This document shows, in pieces, positions 46,056 to 56,317 of a stretch of 64,000 nucleotides of DNA; the first letter of the stretch is position 1; each line of letters opens with the position of its first letter. The DNA comes from an uncultured Helicobacter sp. Its GTDB lineage: Bacteria; Campylobacterota; Campylobacteria; Campylobacterales; Helicobacteraceae. The DNA is taken from positions 61,542-125,541 of the forward strand of contig CALVBL010000003.1 of NCBI GenBank assembly GCA_944325775.1, in the 5' to 3' direction. The position numbers and the translations under genes are program-made. The notes under the pieces are model-generated. The model ran no database searches, had not been told where the DNA came from, and saw only the letters and a list, made by a program, of their open reading frames with translations.

Positions 46056-46862
46056 ATGATGAATCTATTTGACGCAGTGGTGCTGGGCATCATAGAGGGA
46101 CTCACGGAGTTTTTCCCTATTTCTTCCACGGGGCATATGATTTTGGCTTCTAGTGTGCTTGGGTTGCCCCAAGATGAGTTTTTAAAAACCTTTGAGATCG
46201 CTATCCAGCTTGGTTCGATTTTGGCGGTGCTTGTGCTGTTTTTTCGGCGATTGTTACAGGGGGTGGATATTTGGATCAAGCTCTGCATAGGCTTCGTGCC
46301 TACAGGGATTTGCGGGCTATTTCTCTATAAATACATCAAACAGCTTTTTGATGGCTATGTCGTGGCGATAATGCTCATTGTGGGTGGGATCGTGTTTTTG
46401 CTCATCGAATACAAGCACAAAAACAAATCCTATCAGATCAACGACATCACCCAAGTGAGCTACAAGCAAGCTCTCATCATCGGGCTAATGCAATGCCTCG
46501 CGATGATACCGGGTACTTCACGCAGTGGCGCGACGATCGTAGGCGGCTTACTGATGGGGCTCAATCGCCGAGTGGCAGCGGAGTTTTCGTTTCTCTTAGC
46601 ACTGCCTACAATGTTTGCTGCTACGAGCTATGATGTGTATAAAAACCTCCATATCCTAGATATGGCAAATGTTAGCATTCTCCTTGTGGGTGGGATCGTA
46701 GCGTTTGTGTGTGCGATTGTGGCTATTAGATTTTTCTTGGCGTTTGTTTCGCGCTTTAGTTATGTGCCTTTTGGAATTTATAGAATCTGCATAGGTGTGT
46801 TGTTCCTTGTGCTTTTTGCAAGCGGTGTGTTTGATGCGCATTCCGAGCTTTTTGTGGGTTAG
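46056..46862 (+). CDS. uppP: Undecaprenyl-diphosphatase (UppP/BacA)
   Basis: 268 residues, about eight membrane helices. It dephosphorylates undecaprenyl diphosphate to recycle the lipid carrier for peptidoglycan and LPS. The two catalytic motifs are intact: [17 protein letters not shown] near the N-terminus and [18 protein letters not shown] near residue 155. AAGGATAT precedes the first of two adjacent ATGs. It overlaps the start of the next outer-membrane protein gene. Confidence 0.97.
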   Translation: MMNLFDAVVLGIIEGLTEFFPISSTGHMILASSVLGLPQDEFLKTFEIAIQLGSILAVLVLFFRRLLQGVDIWIKLCIGFVPTGICGLFLYKYIKQLFDGYVVAIMLIVGGIVFLLIEYKHKNKSYQINDITQVSYKQALIIGLMQCLAMIPGTSRSGATIVGGLLMGLNRRVAAEFSFLLALPTMFAATSYDVYKNLHILDMANVSILLVGGIVAFVCAIVAIRFFLAFVSRFSYVPFGIYRICIGVLFLVLFASGVFDAHSELFVG

Positions 46863-47691
46863 ATTCTCTAATATTACTGGTGGGTTTAGAATCTGTTGTA
46901 TTGTATTTGTGTGCGTGGGTGGCTACGCGCAAGCACAGGATCGGTGGTTTGGGTTTGGACTAAGCCTTAGTGGTGGCTATTATGGCTATGAGGAGCCACG
47001 AGTGATGAGCATTAGCGGTGCTATGTATGGTGTGAATGGCTATGTGAGCGCGATGCATCATAGATTCAGACATCAGCTCAGCGCGAGCTATTTCAGCGGG
47101 ATCACGCGCTATGAGGGAAGCGAGTGCAGTATTGCAAACCCCCCTGTCTGCACGCCATTGCGCAGTACTTCGCAAGATTCATACTACACATTAGAATACC
47201 GCTTTGGCACACTTGTGTATGAGGATAAAGAGAGTTTTGTTTATGCTGGGGTTGGACTTGGATTTTGGGATTTGTATAATTCTATTAGCGCGAGCAGTGG
47301 CTATGATAGGGAGCAGAGCTATGTGTATCTGCCTGTGTTTATCCACGCTCAATACGCCTTTTCGCAGGATATATCTGCGTATGGGATCCTAAGCTATCAG
47401 CAGCTAGTGCGTGGCTACAATACGAGTCATTTCCGAGATATTGGCTTTGATAATGATCTTTTCTTCACGCAGAGCAGGGGTTATGGAGTGCGCCTAGATG
47501 TAGGGCTAAAGCGTGATTTGTGCACCTATGGCTATGATGGTGTGGTTGTGTTTGGGCTGTATATGCAGTACTGGAGTATAGCAGATTCTAGCACAGATGG
47601 CGCGTATCGTAATGGTACATTATATGGCTTGTATCACGAGCCATACAATAGCACGAAAGCTGTGGGTTTGAGCGTGGGATATGAGTTTTAG
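46834..47691 (+). CDS. Outer-membrane beta-barrel protein
   Basis: 285 residues from the ATG at 46834, inside the end of uppP. A signal peptide ([19 protein letters not shown], cleavage near residue 35) is followed by aromatic- and glycine-rich alternating strands ([41 protein letters not shown]) and a terminal Phe (VGLSVGYEF), the barrel signature. The frame is open 13 codons further up, but the signal peptide fits the later ATG. Function unknown. Confidence 0.8.
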   Translation: MRIPSFLWVRFSNITGGFRICCIVFVCVGGYAQAQDRWFGFGLSLSGGYYGYEEPRVMSISGAMYGVNGYVSAMHHRFRHQLSASYFSGITRYEGSECSIANPPVCTPLRSTSQDSYYTLEYRFGTLVYEDKESFVYAGVGLGFWDLYNSISASSGYDREQSYVYLPVFIHAQYAFSQDISAYGILSYQQLVRGYNTSHFRDIGFDNDLFFTQSRGYGVRLDVGLKRDLCTYGYDGVVVFGLYMQYWSIADSSTDGAYRNGTLYGLYHEPYNSTKAVGLSVGYEF

Positions 47692-47706
47692 AGATTATCA
47701 TTAATA

Positions 47707-47791
47707 ATGCAAGTTTGCATCACGCAGATTTGTGTATCGATCATAAAGAGCGAATCTTCAATCGCTCCGCTTACGCGTTCATACAACAAAC
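47707..47791 (+). repeat. Dispersed intergenic repeat, copy A
   Basis: An 85-base element beginning ATGCAAGTTTGC, with core TTGTGTATCGATCATAAAG and end CGCTCCGCTTACGCG. The reverse complement of 52579-52662 matches it closely, without gaps over the first 50 bases. It lies in the convergent gap between an outer-membrane gene and magIII. The first 12 bases include a small palindrome (GCAAGTTTGC is nearly symmetrical). Confidence 0.7.
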
Positions 47792-47905
47792 TTTCAGAAT
47801 CTAAGAATCTTTGGTATCGCCACCTCAATTAAACGCGATTTGGGCTAACGCATTTTCTATAAACCAAATTTTATACAACCACACCACTTAGCACCAAGAT
47901 TCAGC

Positions 47906-48598
47906 CTACAGCAGTATTTTTGGATCGCGTTTTGATTTGGCAAACTCCACGATCTTAGCGTGAAATCGCGCATACACATACGCTAGATTCACATCTTGCC
48001 CATAGAGGGCACACACGCGTGCTAGATTTTCTTCTACCCCGCGCATAAAGAATCTCTGCAGCTCATCATACTCTTGGATCTCCACCCCAAGCGCGCACAA
48101 AAACCTATATGTGTAGCGATCCACCACCATCACTTCGCGCCCACACATATAGTTGAGCACGCTATCTGCGCTCTCGCGCCCCAAGCCTTTTTGGGCTAGT
48201 AGCCACTCGCGACTAAGGTTTTGGGTGATAGATTCATAGCTGTCAAAATCCTCTAAGAGATGGCGTGCGATGAGGATAAGTCGCTGTGCCTTTTGGTTTT
48301 GTAAGCCTAGGATATGTGAGCTTAGGATTTCTTGGGATAATGCTGCGATGTTGCTGATAGCTTGCATATTGCGCGATTCATCACAAAAATCCTGCCTAAA
48401 TTCCCCACTGAATCTAGGCAAAATCCCAGCCTTTCGCAGTGAATCTAGTGTTTTTTGCACATTTTCCCATTTGCTATTTTGCACCAGCACGCTGCCAAGC
48501 ATAACCTCAAAACTCCCAGCATTGACCCACCACCACTGCGGCGCACCCTCAAGGAGTTGTAGCGTATGTAATCGCTCCAAAATCTCAATAGAACTCAT
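47906..48598 (-). CDS. magIII: 3-methyladenine DNA glycosylase MagIII
   Basis: 230 residues, an endonuclease III-fold base-excision glycosylase removing 3-methyladenine. APQWWWVNAGSFEVMLGSVLVQNSKWENV matches the H. pylori MagIII N-terminus as I recall it. The helix-hairpin-helix QKGLGRESADSVL and catalytic-Asp region VMVVDRYTYRFLCALGVEI are present. The Cys ligands of the Fe-S cluster found in EndoIII are absent, which is characteristic of MagIII. Its ATG overlaps the stop of the upstream TPR glycosyltransferase by four bases. Confidence 0.93.
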   Translation of the reverse strand: MSSIEILERLHTLQLLEGAPQWWWVNAGSFEVMLGSVLVQNSKWENVQKTLDSLRKAGILPRFSGEFRQDFCDESRNMQAISNIAALSQEILSSHILGLQNQKAQRLILIARHLLEDFDSYESITQNLSREWLLAQKGLGRESADSVLNYMCGREVMVVDRYTYRFLCALGVEIQEYDELQRFFMRGVEENLARVCALYGQDVNLAYVYARFHAKIVEFAKSKRDPKILL

Positions 48599-50451
48599 AC
48601 GCCATACTCACCATACACGCTTTTGAGGTAGCTTTGGAGGTTGTGGAGCACGGGCTCCCATTTGCCCATATCACTTTGCGCAAAACCTAGGATATTCTCA
48701 TACCACACGCTATCTACACCTTTATCATAGCGCCAATCAAAGCGCTTGTGCAAAAGCACAAAGACATTTTTGCCAAGGCTCGCAGCTAGGTGTGTGAGCG
48801 CAGTATCGATACTAATCACCATATCCATACGCTCCAAGATCTTGCGCGTCTGTAAGAAATCAGTCATCTCCTCCTTGCAATCATACACGTCAAATTCCGC
48901 ACACAGCTCATTATCAATCCCGCTGTAATTGAGCGAGTAGAGCTCTACTTTTGTGCGGTTTGGGAACACCTCGCGCAGCATGGATAAAAGTGGCTTAGGC
49001 TCGATGTTTTTTAGCTCTGCTTCAGGGAAATGTGAATCTGTGTGGAAGCAGATCCCCACCTTTAGGATACTGGGCTTTATCCCATAGATCTCCTCGATAT
49101 CCCCGCGCACGAGCGCACGCTTTAAGATGTTTTGATACTTGAGATAATGCTGTGGGTGCTGCACCTGCTTAGCAGTGCATATCCCAAGAGCCAAGGGCAG
49201 TGAGAGTAGGGAAATACTCATATCTATAGAATCTAACTCTAACTCTTGGGAGCAGACCTTGATATTTGTGAGATTTTCAAACGCATCAGCAAAGAGGTTT
49301 TTTAGTGGCTCTTGCACGCACAAAATTACTTCTTTAGCGATATTAGCAAGCTGTGGCACAAATCGTCCAAACATAATGCAATCTCCAAATCCCTGCTCAT
49401 AATGCACAAACACAACCTTATCTTTTAGATTCTCTATATCTTGGGATTGTTTATTCCAGAGGTTTGGGAGCGCGCTTGGGAGCATATTGTCAAATTTCTT
49501 ACGCATTTCATACGCGCTAAAGCCCTCGGCAAAATGATGATTTTTGAGCAAAAAATGCGCGTAATTGATGTGATACTCCGCCCTCTTAGAATCTAGTGTA
49601 ATAGCGCGCATATAGCAATGTTTAGTCTTGTCAAAATCCGCATTTAGATAATTGAGCGCATTGGCGTAGTTAAACAAAAACACGTCATCGTTTTGAAATG
49701 CGGGGGCGATTTCCTCAAAAATCTCAATGGCTTGTGTGAAAAAGCCTAGCTTGATGTAGGTATTTGCGAGATTCACTCCGGCTTGGAGAAAACCCCTTTT
49801 ATATGCCATTTCATAGAGTTCTATAGCCTCTGGAAATCGCGCTAGGGTGACTTGGGCATTGGCGAGATTAAACATCGCGCCTAGGTCATTGGGATCTAGA
49901 CGTAGTGCCATCGTGTAGTGATCCACCGAGCTTAGCGAATCGCCCGCATCGACATAGGCTTTTGCGAGGTTAAAATGCAGTGTGGCATTTTCGTTTAAAA
50001 TCGGTATCGCTTCTAGGGCTTGGTGTAAGATGGTGATGGCTTCTTGGGGTTTATTATCGCGACGATATGCCTCGGCTAGATTGAGCCACAGTCCCTCGCA
50101 CATACGCAGGCTATCGCGCAAGCTTACGCGTAGTGGGTCTTCTAGGGATTTTTGTGAATCTTGTGTTGAATCTTGTGCATGCGACACGTTGGATTCATCA
50201 TTTTTGTGCAAAACCTGCACTTGCAGGCTTTTGAGCTTTTCGCGTGCGAGGTGCAGTCCCTCTGCGAGATATTCTATGGCGCGTGCGTATTCTTTGAGTT
50301 CTATCATGGTGATGCCTGCGAGATTCCATGTATCTATATCAAAATGATCGAGTGTGAGAATCTCCACGCATAGTCCCACGCACTCGCTGTAGTTTTTATT
50401 GGCAAATGCTTGTGCGCAGAGGTGTTTTTTGGCAGATATGTTAGTTTGCAT
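48595..50451 (-). CDS. TPR-repeat glycosyltransferase-like protein
   Basis: 618 residues. The N-terminal 300 are tetratricopeptide repeats (NLAGITMIELKEYARAIEYLAEGL, NLAEAYRRDNKPQEAITILHQAL, FNLANAQVTLARFPEAIELYEMAY). The C-terminal 300 form a GT-B-type domain of the GT9/GT41-like family: VHYEQGFGDCIMFGRFVPQL, and ISIDTALTHLAASLGKNVFVLLHKRFDWRYD near the end. Such proteins may glycosylate proteins or surface glycans; in other epsilonproteobacteria similar genes lie near flagellin modification loci. Substrate unknown. Coupled to magIII by a four-base overlap. Confidence 0.85.
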   Translation of the reverse strand: MQTNISAKKHLCAQAFANKNYSECVGLCVEILTLDHFDIDTWNLAGITMIELKEYARAIEYLAEGLHLAREKLKSLQVQVLHKNDESNVSHAQDSTQDSQKSLEDPLRVSLRDSLRMCEGLWLNLAEAYRRDNKPQEAITILHQALEAIPILNENATLHFNLAKAYVDAGDSLSSVDHYTMALRLDPNDLGAMFNLANAQVTLARFPEAIELYEMAYKRGFLQAGVNLANTYIKLGFFTQAIEIFEEIAPAFQNDDVFLFNYANALNYLNADFDKTKHCYMRAITLDSKRAEYHINYAHFLLKNHHFAEGFSAYEMRKKFDNMLPSALPNLWNKQSQDIENLKDKVVFVHYEQGFGDCIMFGRFVPQLANIAKEVILCVQEPLKNLFADAFENLTNIKVCSQELELDSIDMSISLLSLPLALGICTAKQVQHPQHYLKYQNILKRALVRGDIEEIYGIKPSILKVGICFHTDSHFPEAELKNIEPKPLLSMLREVFPNRTKVELYSLNYSGIDNELCAEFDVYDCKEEMTDFLQTRKILERMDMVISIDTALTHLAASLGKNVFVLLHKRFDWRYDKGVDSVWYENILGFAQSDMGKWEPVLHNLQSYLKSVYGEYGV

Positions 50452-50583
50452 TGTTTTACCTTGTTATCTCCTGAGTTAAGGCATTGGGCTTTGAGCGACA
50501 AATGTTTGTTGCTTCGTTAAATTCTAGAATCTAAAATTTTAGATCCCTAGACTCACCTCCAGCAAAACTCACTCCAATTCTGC

Positions 50584-50589
50584 TATAAT
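50584..50589 (+). promoter_or_regulatory. TATAAT -10 box of mnmG
   Basis: AATTCTGCTATAATTCTCACC lies 46 bases before the mnmG ATG and has the usual shape of the promoters in this window. Confidence 0.6.
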
Positions 50590-50634
50590 TCTCACCCTTA
50601 TCTTAAATTTAATCGCATACAATGGAACAAATAT

Positions 50635-52530
50635 ATGGAAAATACTTTTGATGTTATTGTCGTGGGTGGCGGACATGCTGGGCTAGAGGCAGCGATCGCA
50701 AGTGCGAAAATGGGTGCTAAGACACATCTTTTCACAATCCTTATCCAAAATATCGCTCTTGCGAGCTGTAATCCCGCCGTGGGTGGGCTTGGTAAAGGGC
50801 ATTTAGTCAAAGAAATCGACGCGCTTGGGGGCGTGATGGGGGAGATCGCGGATTTGTGTGGATTGCAATTTCGCACGCTTAACGCCTCCAAAGGTCCTGC
50901 TGTGCGTGGCACACGCGCTCAAATCGACATGGATATGTATCCTATCATCGCCAAAAAATTCGCGCTAAATACACCAAATCTCACAATCTCTCAAGAGCTT
51001 ATCACGGATTTGTTACTACACCAAAATGTGCAAGGTGGCTTTGAAGTCGTAGGTGCCAAAAGCAATCTGGGCAAGCAATACCGCGCAAAATGCGTGATCC
51101 TCACTACCGGCACATTTCTCAATGGACTAATCCATGTGGGTGAGACCAAGCTAGAAAATGGGCGATTTGGCGAGCTTAGTGCGCGCACCTTGAGCGATTC
51201 GTTTCATCAGATCGGGCTAGAGGTAGGGCGGCTAAAAACAGGGACTTGTGCGCGTATTGATGGACGCAGTATTGATTTTAGTGATCTTGAAGCACATAAT
51301 GGCGATGAGAATCCCCCGCATTTTAGCGTGCGCACCAAGGACTTTAATCCCACGCAGATTCCGTGCTTTGTTACCTATACTAACCAAAAAACTCATGATA
51401 TTATCCGTCAAAATTTTTATCGCGCGCCACTTTTTACGGGGCAGATTCAGGGGGTGGGACCGCGCTATTGTCCTAGTATCGAAGACAAAGTCAATCGCTT
51501 CGCGCACAAAGAGCGACATCAGCTTTTTTTAGAGCCCCAGACACGAGATTGTGTGGAGTATTATATCAATGGGCTTACGACCTCACTACCTGTGGAGGTG
51601 CAGGAGGAGATGATTCACTCTATTAAGGGCTTGGAAAATGCAAAGATTACGCGCTATGGATATGCTATAGAATATGATTATATCCAGCCCACCGAACTCT
51701 ATCACACACTAGAGTGCAAAAAGTGTGCAAATCTCTATCTAGCCGGGCAGATCAATGGCACGACAGGCTATGAAGAGGCAGCGGCACAGGGGATTATGGC
51801 GGGTATCAACGCGGCGTTGAAGATTCAGAGCAGAGAGCCATTTATCCTGCAGCGCAATCAAGCCTATATCGGCGTGATGATCGATGATCTTGTTACCAAG
51901 GGCACTAATGAGCCTTATAGGGTTTTTACTTCGAGGGCGGAGTATCGGCTGCTACTGCGTGAGGATAATGCGTATTTGCGGCTGGGGGAATATGGCTATG
52001 AGTTTGGGTTACTCACGCGTGAAAACTATGAGCAGATTCTAAAAGATAAGCAGGATATTGCTAAGAGTTTGGAGTTTCTCGCACAGACTTTCATCACGCC
52101 TAGCAAGATGCATAAGGAGCTTTTGGATTCGCTAGGGTTGCGAGGTATTGGGGATAAGACATCGCTATTGCAACTCCTAAGTATCAATGATCCGAGCCCA
52201 CAGGCTTTGGAGAAGCTCTGTGCTCACTTTGGGCTAGACATCACACACCTAAGCCCCCAAGCTATAGAGCAGATGTGTATAGAATCCAAGTACGCAAACT
52301 ATATCATCAAGCAGCAAGATTCTATCAATAATATGGAGCAAATGCTAAAGATGGCGATCCCTAAGGATTTCAAGTTTGATGGTACTCCGGGGCTTAGCCT
52401 TGAAGTGATTGAGAAACTTAAGAAATTTCAGCCAAAGTCACTTTTTGAAGCCAGTGAGATTAGCGGGATCACGCCCGCTAGCCTTGATGTGTTGCATCTG
52501 TATATCCACCTACGCGCTAAGGGACAATGA
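50635..52530 (+). CDS. mnmG: tRNA uridine-5-carboxymethylaminomethyl modification enzyme MnmG (GidA)
   Basis: 631 residues. With MnmE it modifies U34 of several tRNAs, using FAD and methylene-tetrahydrofolate. FAD loop [43 protein letters not shown]; the family signature [12 protein letters not shown]; and [24 protein letters not shown]. The C-terminal MnmE/tRNA-binding region ends [13 protein letters not shown]. The gap to mqo carries opposed heptamers and a copy of the dispersed repeat. Confidence 0.97.
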   Translation: MENTFDVIVVGGGHAGLEAAIASAKMGAKTHLFTILIQNIALASCNPAVGGLGKGHLVKEIDALGGVMGEIADLCGLQFRTLNASKGPAVRGTRAQIDMDMYPIIAKKFALNTPNLTISQELITDLLLHQNVQGGFEVVGAKSNLGKQYRAKCVILTTGTFLNGLIHVGETKLENGRFGELSARTLSDSFHQIGLEVGRLKTGTCARIDGRSIDFSDLEAHNGDENPPHFSVRTKDFNPTQIPCFVTYTNQKTHDIIRQNFYRAPLFTGQIQGVGPRYCPSIEDKVNRFAHKERHQLFLEPQTRDCVEYYINGLTTSLPVEVQEEMIHSIKGLENAKITRYGYAIEYDYIQPTELYHTLECKKCANLYLAGQINGTTGYEEAAAQGIMAGINAALKIQSREPFILQRNQAYIGVMIDDLVTKGTNEPYRVFTSRAEYRLLLREDNAYLRLGEYGYEFGLLTRENYEQILKDKQDIAKSLEFLAQTFITPSKMHKELLDSLGLRGIGDKTSLLQLLSINDPSPQALEKLCAHFGLDITHLSPQAIEQMCIESKYANYIIKQQDSINNMEQMLKMAIPKDFKFDGTPGLSLEVIEKLKKFQPKSLFEASEISGITPASLDVLHLYIHLRAKGQ

Positions 52531-52558
52531 GGGATTTGCAGTTTTCTAGGTGGCGTTT

Positions 52559-52573
52559 AGAATCTTAGATTCT
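52559..52573. terminator. Opposed heptamers in convergent mnmG/mqo gap
   Basis: AGAATCT (52559-52565), one base, AGATTCT (52567-52573), between two convergent genes. The loop is too short for a stable hairpin as written, so a terminator role is weak. The inverted-pair arrangement matches those at 12747, 17382 and 57863. Confidence 0.3.
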
Positions 52574-52578
52574 GAAAA

Positions 52579-52662
52579 TTTGCTGTATGCACGTGAAGTG
52601 GAGCGAAGAGCGGATTCACGTTTCATGAGCGATACACAAGTCTGCGTGCTGCAAACTTGCAT
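52579..52662 (-). repeat. Dispersed intergenic repeat, copy B
   Basis: In reverse complement this starts ATGCAAGTTTGCAGCACGCA and contains TTGTGTATCGCTCATGAAA, close to copy A at 47707-47791. It lies in the convergent gap between mnmG and mqo. Confidence 0.7.
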
Positions 52663-52679
52663 AAAAATATGACAGGCTC

Positions 52680-54158
52680 TTAAATTTCCACAAATGGTAT
52701 TTGCAAAGCTTTTGCGGTTTGAGATCGCTGCTGATTGAATGCCGCGATATTTTGCTCTAGAGTGTTTTGGTATGAGGGGATCATCTCTTTGAGCTTGTCA
52801 TAATGCGTTTTGATCTCTGAAGCAAAGCATTTTTCCAGCACTTCAAGGATCACATCTACAGAGATGGACGCACCCGGTGATGCTCCAAGCACGGCTGCAA
52901 GGGATTTATCAGCAGAGACGACAACCTCTGTCCCAAACTCTAGGAAGCCCCGACCTTGCGCGTTTTTCTTGATGATTTGCACTCTTTGTCCAGCGATTTT
53001 GAGCTCCCAATCCTCTTGTTTCGCGCTAGGCATATAAAATTCTAGCTTGTCCATACGCCCGTTTTTGCCTAGGAAGATCTGACGCACGAGATATGCGGTA
53101 AGTGGGATATTGTCGATTCCAGCTTGTAGCATGGGCAAAAAGTTATTAAATCGCACAGAAAGTGGGAAATCTAGCAAGCTACCATTTTTGAGAAATCGCG
53201 TATTAAAGCTCGCATAAGGTCCAAACATCAGTTCTTTTTTGCCACCGATGATGCGTGAATCTAAATGTGGCACAGACATCGGTGGATCGCCCACAGAAGC
53301 CTTACCATAGACTTTGGTCGCATGCTTGTCGATGAGGTCTTTGTTGTTGCATGCAAGCCACAAACCGCTTACAGGAAATCCTGCATAGCCTCTCCCTTCG
53401 GGTATCCCACTTTTTTGAAGCAGTGGGAATGCCCCGCCTCCAGCGCCTAAAAAGACAAATTGTGCTTGCACCTTTTTGCGCGTGTCGTTTTTGGTATCAT
53501 TGATTTTGAGCTCCCAGCCTTGAGAAGATCTATTGATATCAGCAACTTTGTGTGAGAGGAATATCTCTACGCCGCCTTTTTTGGCAAGGTTGGCTTTGAG
53601 CTGGGTTACGATCGCACCAAAATTCACATCACTCCCACCATCCATAAAGGTCGCTGCCACAGGCTGATTGGGATCACGCCCTTCTATGATGAGCGGTGCC
53701 CATTGTGCGATTTGGTCTCTGTCTTGGGAGAAAAGCATATTTTTATAAAAGGGCGACTGACGCAATACCTCGAATCTATCCTTGAGAAATGCGACATTAG
53801 AATCTGCGACAAAGCTTAGGTGTGGCAGAGGATTGATAAAGCTTTGTGGTGCATCAAGGAGGTTGTTTTTGACACAATATGCCCAAAATTCCTTGCTGAG
53901 TTCAAATTGTTGATTGATCTTGAGTGCTTTTGAGATATTGATAGAGCCGTCTTTTTGGCGAGGTGTGTAGTTGAGCTCACAAAGGGCTTGGTGTCCTGTC
54001 CCAGCGTTGTTCCAAGCCATACTGCTCTCTAGTCCTACATCATCAAGCATTTCGTAGATATGGATTTGTAAAGATGGTTGGAGTTCTTTGAGGATTGCGG
54101 CGAGAGTGAAGCTCATAATACCACCGCCAATGAGTGCGATTTGCGTTTGTTCGTTCAT
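52680..54158 (-). CDS. mqo: Malate:quinone oxidoreductase
   Basis: 492 residues, membrane-associated FAD enzyme that oxidises malate to oxaloacetate and reduces quinone, replacing NAD-dependent malate dehydrogenase. FAD loop ALIGGGIMSFTLAAIL; SSMAWNNAGTGHQALCELNYTP (family signature); VFLGAGGGAFPLLQKSGIPEGRGYAGFPVSG; LGASPGASISVDVILEVLEKCF near the C-terminus. Consistent with the Helicobacter TCA cycle. Stands alone. Confidence 0.96.
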   Translation of the reverse strand: MNEQTQIALIGGGIMSFTLAAILKELQPSLQIHIYEMLDDVGLESSMAWNNAGTGHQALCELNYTPRQKDGSINISKALKINQQFELSKEFWAYCVKNNLLDAPQSFINPLPHLSFVADSNVAFLKDRFEVLRQSPFYKNMLFSQDRDQIAQWAPLIIEGRDPNQPVAATFMDGGSDVNFGAIVTQLKANLAKKGGVEIFLSHKVADINRSSQGWELKINDTKNDTRKKVQAQFVFLGAGGGAFPLLQKSGIPEGRGYAGFPVSGLWLACNNKDLIDKHATKVYGKASVGDPPMSVPHLDSRIIGGKKELMFGPYASFNTRFLKNGSLLDFPLSVRFNNFLPMLQAGIDNIPLTAYLVRQIFLGKNGRMDKLEFYMPSAKQEDWELKIAGQRVQIIKKNAQGRGFLEFGTEVVVSADKSLAAVLGASPGASISVDVILEVLEKCFASEIKTHYDKLKEMIPSYQNTLEQNIAAFNQQRSQTAKALQIPFVEI

Positions 54159-54287
54159 TGTCGTCTCCCTACTTGTTTGGTTTGCATTAATAATTTATAC
54201 CAAAAGTTGTTTATTTAGGTTAATAAAACCTAATTTTTGTGTAAAGAATTTACCAAAAGTAAAAAAATGGGGCAAAAGCACCAAGAT

Positions 54288-55070
54288 TCACTCAAATACA
54301 ATCACACAAAGTTTATACACACTCGCACAAAGCGAGAATGCATAGATCCCAATGAGCGCGTATCGGTGATTTGTGAGGCTTGTGAGGTCAATGAGTTTGG
54401 TGCCAATAGCTACCCCAATCATCGCAAAAATCCCCACTATAAGCCCTTTGTGCAAGTCGATGAGGTCTTGAGAGTAGAGTGAGAGTGAGCCAGAGACAGA
54501 GGCAAAGATAATAAAAAATAGCGAAATGGGCACGACTTTTTTAGAATCTAAACCTAAAAAATACGCAAGCAGCGGTCCGATGATAAGTCCTCCACCGATA
54601 CCTAAAGAAATCGCAAATACTCCAGTAAGTGCCCCGACACCGATCATCACGAGCTTTTGCTGACTAGGGTCTTTGATGGGTGGGTTGGGGTTGGCGGTGG
54701 TTTTGGTGTTGAAAACATATTTTTTGAAGCTCACGGAGGTGAAGAGAATGAAAAGTAGTAATAAAATCGTGCTATGGATATGAGCGACGATAAGTCCGCT
54801 AAAGCTCGCGCCTATGAGCCCACCTACACCGACATAAAACCCCGCCTGTAAATCAAGCTTTTTGCGCCAGATATTGAGTATGCTTCCAAAGACTGATGAA
54901 AATATCATCTGCACGATAGAAATCCCTATGGCGTATTCCATACTGATACCAAAAAATAATAGGCAAGGCACGATGATCACACCCCCACCGATACCAAAAA
55001 ACCCCGCAGCAATGCCACTAATAAACCCGATTAAGGCAAATATGCCCTCCTGCAGTATAGAATCTAGCAC
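54288..55070 (-). CDS. TauE/SafE-family membrane transporter
   Basis: 260 residues from a GTG at 55070 with an ideal AAGGAGG; an ATG 19 codons earlier would bury that site. About eight membrane helices in two internally similar halves, each with the family motif (SGIAAGFFGIGGGVIIVPCLL and TGVFAISLGIGGGLIIGPLLA). The family exports sulfite, sulfoacetate or related organosulfur anions. Substrate unknown here. Confidence 0.88.
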   Translation of the reverse strand: MLDSILQEGIFALIGFISGIAAGFFGIGGGVIIVPCLLFFGISMEYAIGISIVQMIFSSVFGSILNIWRKKLDLQAGFYVGVGGLIGASFSGLIVAHIHSTILLLLFILFTSVSFKKYVFNTKTTANPNPPIKDPSQQKLVMIGVGALTGVFAISLGIGGGLIIGPLLAYFLGLDSKKVVPISLFFIIFASVSGSLSLYSQDLIDLHKGLIVGIFAMIGVAIGTKLIDLTSLTNHRYALIGIYAFSLCASVYKLCVIVFE

Positions 55071-55253
55071 GCAAGCCTCCTTGTAGTTTATCTTAACTAT
55101 TGCAAAAGCGCTAGGGTAGCACATCAATGCTTAAGATTGTAGTAGCGCATAGTGAGCGGGGGAATTGTATGTATTGTCTATATTATTTTTACACAGCAGT
55201 AAGCTCACAAGTGATTTGCAGATTAAAAATCTCCGCTCTTAGTCGATTTATGC

Positions 55254-55259
55254 TATACT
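55254..55259 (+). promoter_or_regulatory. -10-like TATACT upstream of the J-domain gene
   Basis: TTTATGCTATACTTTAAGCC is a one-mismatch -10 box and the best promoter candidate in the 261-base gap between the divergent genes. Transcription would start near 55266. Confidence 0.45.
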
Positions 55260-55331
55260 TTAAGCCAACAGCGAAGGTGGAATCTTGTTTGCTTCGTTTT
55301 GGTCAAGTCTAAACTTAGAGAGTTCGCGGAG

Positions 55332-56147
55332 ATGAATGTAGCACTAAATGAGAAATATATCCAGATCACTGTCGAAGATGATAATACTTTTTTGCACAAG
55401 GCTATCGCGTATGCCGAGAAGTATTTTTCTAAAAGCTATCGGCTCTCTCGCACTGTGCTTATTTTAGATGATGGCGAGAGATTCAAAAAAGACTATCTGA
55501 TCAACTGGGCGTATCATGTGTGCCTGCAAAATGAGCAGAGTGCCCAAGCCACAAACCAAGAAATGCAGGATCTGGAGTATTTGCTTGATTTTACATATTT
55601 GCCTATCCGTATCAAGATCGTGGGCAAAAACTCACTTGTGGAGCGTGTCAAAATCTCTCTTCGTATCCTCAATGGCAAGCGCGTAATGCTCAAAATGAGC
55701 AAATCCAATGCCACTGCAAGGCGCTACATCGCCAATCTCTTTGATGAATATTATATGGGTTGTGATCGTGATGAAATTTACCTAGATAGCACTAAGCCCT
55801 ATTTTTGGGATAACATCATCAATCTCGTGAGTTTTAAGGTAATTCATAATGTGATTTTGGACTTTGATTATGAGAGTTTTAGAAATCGCGGGGGAATGGG
55901 TGGATTTGGTGATAGTTTCCTCACAGACCAAGAGCGTGAGTTGCGCCACAGCTATATGATTTTAGAATCCCACTATCAAGATGATTTTGAAGTGGTCAAA
56001 AAGCGTTATCTGCAGCTAGCTAAAGAATACCATCCAGATAATGTTTTTGGGCAAGATTCTGAAATCATTGAAAGCTACAACGAACGCTTTAGAACCATAC
56101 AAGAGGCGTATGAAAAAATCCGCAATACGCTCAAAATTGCCTCGTGA
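55332..56147 (+). CDS. J-domain protein of unknown function
   Basis: 271 residues. The last 70 form a DnaJ J-domain: YMILESHYQDDFEVVKKRYLQLAKEYHPDNVFG, with the HPD triad, then FRTIQEAYEKIRNTL. The N-terminal 200 residues are mixed alpha/beta with no motif I recognise. J-domains stimulate DnaK-type chaperones, and the unusual C-terminal position suggests a dedicated co-chaperone for a specific client. The start is uncertain: ATG at 55332 has GGAG immediately before it, and a TTG at 55299 is possible. Confidence 0.8.
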   Translation: MNVALNEKYIQITVEDDNTFLHKAIAYAEKYFSKSYRLSRTVLILDDGERFKKDYLINWAYHVCLQNEQSAQATNQEMQDLEYLLDFTYLPIRIKIVGKNSLVERVKISLRILNGKRVMLKMSKSNATARRYIANLFDEYYMGCDRDEIYLDSTKPYFWDNIINLVSFKVIHNVILDFDYESFRNRGGMGGFGDSFLTDQERELRHSYMILESHYQDDFEVVKKRYLQLAKEYHPDNVFGQDSEIIESYNERFRTIQEAYEKIRNTLKIAS

Positions 56148-56270
56148 GAGTTGTGAGGGATTAGATTCTAAAAATTTAACTTAATTTATACTGCTGTTTG
56201 TGGGTTTAGAATCCACGCAACCCACGCTACCTGCGCGGGGTGTTTATGAGAAATTTAAGCTCTAAAAGCA

Positions 56271-56276
56271 TATAAT
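56271..56276 (+). promoter_or_regulatory. TATAAT -10 box of glnA
   Basis: AAAAGCATATAATTGCCCCC sits 42 bases before the chosen glnA ATG. Confidence 0.6.
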
Positions 56277-56317
56277 TGCCCCCTGCAGTCTATCTTTAAA
56301 TGTATAAGGAACCCAAA

